Source of the DNA: TMP-7 sp038212445
GTDB lineage: Bacteria > Acidobacteriota > Terriglobia > Bryobacterales > Bryobacteraceae
Assembly (NCBI GenBank): GCA_038212445.1
Contig: JBBQUM010000001.1
Location: 371,503 to 435,502 of the forward strand
DNA: 64,000 bases
Reading direction: 5' to 3'
Part shown: positions 61,580-64,000 of the stretch, piece after piece
How positions within the stretch are numbered: the first letter of the stretch is position 1
How the letters are laid out: each line of letters starts with the position of its first letter
Notes under the pieces: generated by a model
The model's database searches: none
Seen by the model: only the letters and a program-made list of their open reading frames with translations
What the model was told of the DNA's origin: nothing
Position numbers and translations under genes: made by a program

Positions 61580-63081
61580 AGCGTTTTCTGGCAGTGATGA
61601 GTTTGACGGCAATGGCGGTGCTGGCCGAGAATCCTGCGGCTACGGCGGCACGCAACTGGCGAGAGGCGCATGAGCGCAGTATTTTGCGTGAGTTTACCGA
61701 TTTACTGGCGATGCCCAACGTTGCAAGCGACTCAGTGAACATCCGGCGGAACGCGGATCGTATTGTCGAGATCATGAAGCGGCGGGATGTCGCCGTTCAA
61801 TTGCTCGAGATTCCGGGTGCTCCGCCGGTGGTATTTGGTGAAATCAAGACGCCGGGCGCTCAGCGGACGATCGTGTTCTATGCGCATTACGATGGTCAGC
61901 CGCTCAATCCGCGGGAGTGGGCGAGCGACCCGTGGACGCCGGTAGTGCGGGACAAGCCGCTGGACAAGGACGGCCGTGTTGTCGAGTTTCCGGCGGACGG
62001 TCCGGTGGATCCTGAGTGGAGAATCTATGCACGGTCGGCCTCGGATGACAAGGCGCCGGTAATTGCGATGATGACTGCACTGGATGCTTTGCGGGCGGCG
62101 CGAATCCGGCTGAAGAGCAACATCAAGTTTGTTTTTGAGGGCGAGGAGGAGGCGGGGAGTCCCCACCTGGGTGAGATTCTGGGCAAGTACCAGAATTTGA
62201 TTGCGAGCGACCTATGGCTGATTTGTGACGGTCCGGTGCATCAGAGCCGGCGACAGCAGGTGGTGTTTGGAGCGCGGGGAGTGACGACTGTCGACCTGAA
62301 GATTTATGGGCCGAAGCGCGAGTTGCACAGCGGGCATTATGGCAATTGGGCGCCGAATCCGGCGTTCATGATGGCGCGGCTGCTGGCGTCGATGAAGGAC
62401 GACGAGGGCCGGATTCTGATTCCGGGATTCGCCAATGGAGTGGAGCCGCTGACTGCTACCGAGCGCCGGGCGCTGGCAGACGCTCCCGATACTGATGGCG
62501 AACTGATGCGCGAACTTTACCTGGGCCGGACGGAGAATCCGGGAGGGAAGCTGGTGGAGCTGATCACACGACCGTCGTTGAACGTCCGCGGAATGTCTGC
62601 GGCGAGGACCGGTGAACAGGCGAGCAACGTAATTCCGGAGAGCGCGCTGGCGACGATCGACATGCGGTTGGTGAAGGGCATTTCTCACGATGAAGCGGTG
62701 AGGCGGCTCACCGAGTTCATTCGCAAGCAAGGGTATTTTGTAGTGGATCACGAAGCGGACGGCGCCACGCGAATGGCGCATCCCAAGGTGGCGATGGTGC
62801 AGGTGAAGGAGGGCGGTTACGACGCGGCGCGCACGTCGATGGACCTGCCGCTGTCGAAACTGGTGATCGAGACGGTGGAGAGTGCACGAGGCGCGGTGGT
62901 AAAGCTGCCCACTTCAGGTGGAAGCGTGCCGCTGGTAGTGATTGAGAAAGCGGGGAAGGCTCCGACGATATCGATTCCGATTGTGAATCATGACAACAGC
63001 CAGCACAGCTTCAATGAGAACGTCCGGATTCGCAATTTGTGGGACGGCATTGAGCTGATGGCGGCGCTGCTGACGATGTAG
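61576..63081 (+). CDS. Secreted M20-family peptidase (dipeptidase-like)
   Basis: A 501-residue zinc peptidase. A signal peptide (MKRFLAVMSLTAMAVLAE) is followed by the metal motifs FYAHYDGQPLN, ARSASDDKAPV and FEGEEEAGSPHL, with the dimerisation domain from about 240. The ending PIVNHDNSQHSFNENVRI has the last metal-binding His. It resembles carnosine-type and CNDP-like dipeptidases rather than ArgE. It is translationally coupled to the deacetylase gene (ATGA). Confidence 0.92.
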   Translation: MKRFLAVMSLTAMAVLAENPAATAARNWREAHERSILREFTDLLAMPNVASDSVNIRRNADRIVEIMKRRDVAVQLLEIPGAPPVVFGEIKTPGAQRTIVFYAHYDGQPLNPREWASDPWTPVVRDKPLDKDGRVVEFPADGPVDPEWRIYARSASDDKAPVIAMMTALDALRAARIRLKSNIKFVFEGEEEAGSPHLGEILGKYQNLIASDLWLICDGPVHQSRRQQVVFGARGVTTVDLKIYGPKRELHSGHYGNWAPNPAFMMARLLASMKDDEGRILIPGFANGVEPLTATERRALADAPDTDGELMRELYLGRTENPGGKLVELITRPSLNVRGMSAARTGEQASNVIPESALATIDMRLVKGISHDEAVRRLTEFIRKQGYFVVDHEADGATRMAHPKVAMVQVKEGGYDAARTSMDLPLSKLVIETVESARGAVVKLPTSGGSVPLVVIEKAGKAPTISIPIVNHDNSQHSFNENVRIRNLWDGIELMAALLTM

Positions 63082-63087
63082 CTGGTT

Positions 63088-64000
63088 TCAGACTGTCGTG
63101 GGAGTGTGGTTTGGCTCGGGGACATCGGGTAGCGTAAAGCTGAAGGTGGATCCGTTGCCGAGTTCGGACTCGACCCAGATGCGGCCGCCGCGACGTTCGA
63201 CGATTCTCTTGCAGATGGCAAGACCGATGCCTGTACCTGAGTATTCATGACTGTGGAGCCGCTTGAACGGCGCGAAAATACTCTGGTGATATTGGGGTTT
63301 GATTCCGATTCCGTTGTCATTTACCGCGATCGTCCAGCTATTTTCGCCAGCCCGGGTGGCGGAAACGACGATGTGCGGAGTAGCGCCCGACCGGTACTTG
63401 AGCGCGTTACCCAGCAGATTCTGGAAAACCTGAATGAGCTGCGAACGGTTTCCATTTACGGTGGGAAGATCGCCCACCTCAATCACGGATCCGGTCTCAT
63501 TGATCACGGGCTCGAGGTTTTTCAAAGCGGAGCGGACGGCCTCAGAAAGCGGAATTACTTCGGTGGACGGGGTCTGTTCGTGAATGATGCGCGAGTAAGC
63601 GAGAAGGTCGAGCACCAGACGTTCCATGCGGCGCACACCCTCGAGGATGAAGCCCATGTATTTACGAGACTCTGGTTCGGTTTCGGCGCGGAGCTTTCTT
63701 TCGAGCAATTCCACGTAAATACCGATCATTCGCAGAGGTTCCTGGAGATCGTGAGAAGCGATGTAGGCGAAATGCGCAAGATCGGTGTTGGAACGCGCCA
63801 ACTCCTCGGCTTGGGCGGAAAGGCGGGCTTCGCTCTTACGCAGGGCCTCGTTGGCGAGGCGGAGGTCGGCGGTGCGCTCGTGGACGCGATGGTCAAGCAT
63901 GGCGTTGAGCGAAAGCAGGGTCTCTTCGCTGCGGCGTCGTTGCAAGGCGGCGCGGCTGACGAGAAGTGAGATGGTGAGAACAAGAATGAATCGGGCCGGG
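63088..64000 (-). CDS. Membrane sensor histidine kinase (3' part, runs off the window)
   Basis: The C-terminal 304 residues of a histidine kinase whose start lies beyond the window edge. A hydrophobic segment (FILVLTISLLVSR) at the edge is the last membrane helix, followed by a coiled coil (LDHRVHERTADLRLANEALRKS), the HisKA H-box ASHDLQEPLRMIG and the HATPase motifs NLLGNALKYR (N-box), NDNGIGI (G1), IFAPFKRLH (F-box) and GTGIGLAIC (G2). All catalytic residues are intact. The type resembles CHASE3- or phytochrome-related sensor kinases. No response regulator is adjacent in the window. Confidence 0.9.
   Translation of the reverse strand, partial: PARFILVLTISLLVSRAALQRRRSEETLLSLNAMLDHRVHERTADLRLANEALRKSEARLSAQAEELARSNTDLAHFAYIASHDLQEPLRMIGIYVELLERKLRAETEPESRKYMGFILEGVRRMERLVLDLLAYSRIIHEQTPSTEVIPLSEAVRSALKNLEPVINETGSVIEVGDLPTVNGNRSQLIQVFQNLLGNALKYRSGATPHIVVSATRAGENSWTIAVNDNGIGIKPQYHQSIFAPFKRLHSHEYSGTGIGLAICKRIVERRGGRIWVESELGNGSTFSFTLPDVPEPNHTPTTV

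Noticed and set aside
1..64000. Insertion sequences, integrases and prophage genes
   Set aside because: None was recognised on either strand; the only repeats are short and palindromic or tandem.

Overview
The window looks like chromosomal DNA of a GC-rich soil acidobacterium, most probably of the Solibacter/Bryobacter type. The markers are an acidobacterial duplicated orphan ABC permease (ADOP family) next to a PadR regulator, a VWFA-related acidobacterial protein, a Ser/Thr kinase with a TolB-like propeller, a DUF1549/DUF1553 plus DUF1501 pair, CHAT-TPR and PEP-CTERM proteins, and many secreted peptidases and amidohydrolases. Protein identities come from motif recognition by eye; no database was searched. 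There are no insertion sequences, prophage, rRNA genes or CRISPR arrays, and one tRNA gene.

Layout. 1-6.8 kb: 3' end of a mannose-6-phosphate isomerase, a secreted S9 peptidase, a small secreted protein and a membrane Ser/Thr kinase. 6.8-7.75 kb: a gene-poor, AT-richer island with two 16-codon paralogous peptide genes, each with a ribosome binding site and a downstream hairpin. 7.75-14.5 kb: a GNAT-like protein, then a minus-strand operon (DUF1549/1553, DUF1501, NHL, laminin-G-like). 14.6-23.8 kb: a plus-strand run with a DUF6282-like hydrolase, split transketolase, a two-component pair, an amidohydrolase, a membrane-anchored HTH protein, scpA, scpB, a pseudouridine synthase and a CoA-binding protein. 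23.9-37 kb: a frameshifted PEP-CTERM HAF-repeat protein, peptidases, a GlcNAc acyltransferase-like membrane protein, an amidohydrolase and a PadR/ADOP unit. 37-49 kb: an M49-like peptidase, an APC transporter, a CCA-adding-type enzyme, a sigma/anti-sigma-like/CHAT operon and a DUF1111 di-haem protein. 49.4-54.1 kb: an ABC exporter whose permease carries an inserted serine hydrolase, divergent from a PadR regulator and a membrane protein. 54-64 kb: dehydrogenase, tRNA-Val, pyrimidine nucleoside phosphorylase, inositol monophosphatase, Hfq-like protein, VWA protein, MoaD-MoaE fusion, FliM, histone-deacetylase-like protein, M20 peptidase and the 3' part of a histidine kinase.

The strongest candidates for something undescribed are the twin 16-residue peptide genes at 6994-7479 (shared ending AGGAVWGS) and the serine-hydrolase/ABC-permease fusion with its divergent PadR control region. 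At larger scale the plus strand changes from C-rich to G-rich between about 15 and 24 kb whatever the direction of the genes, which suggests a replication-strand or inversion boundary.
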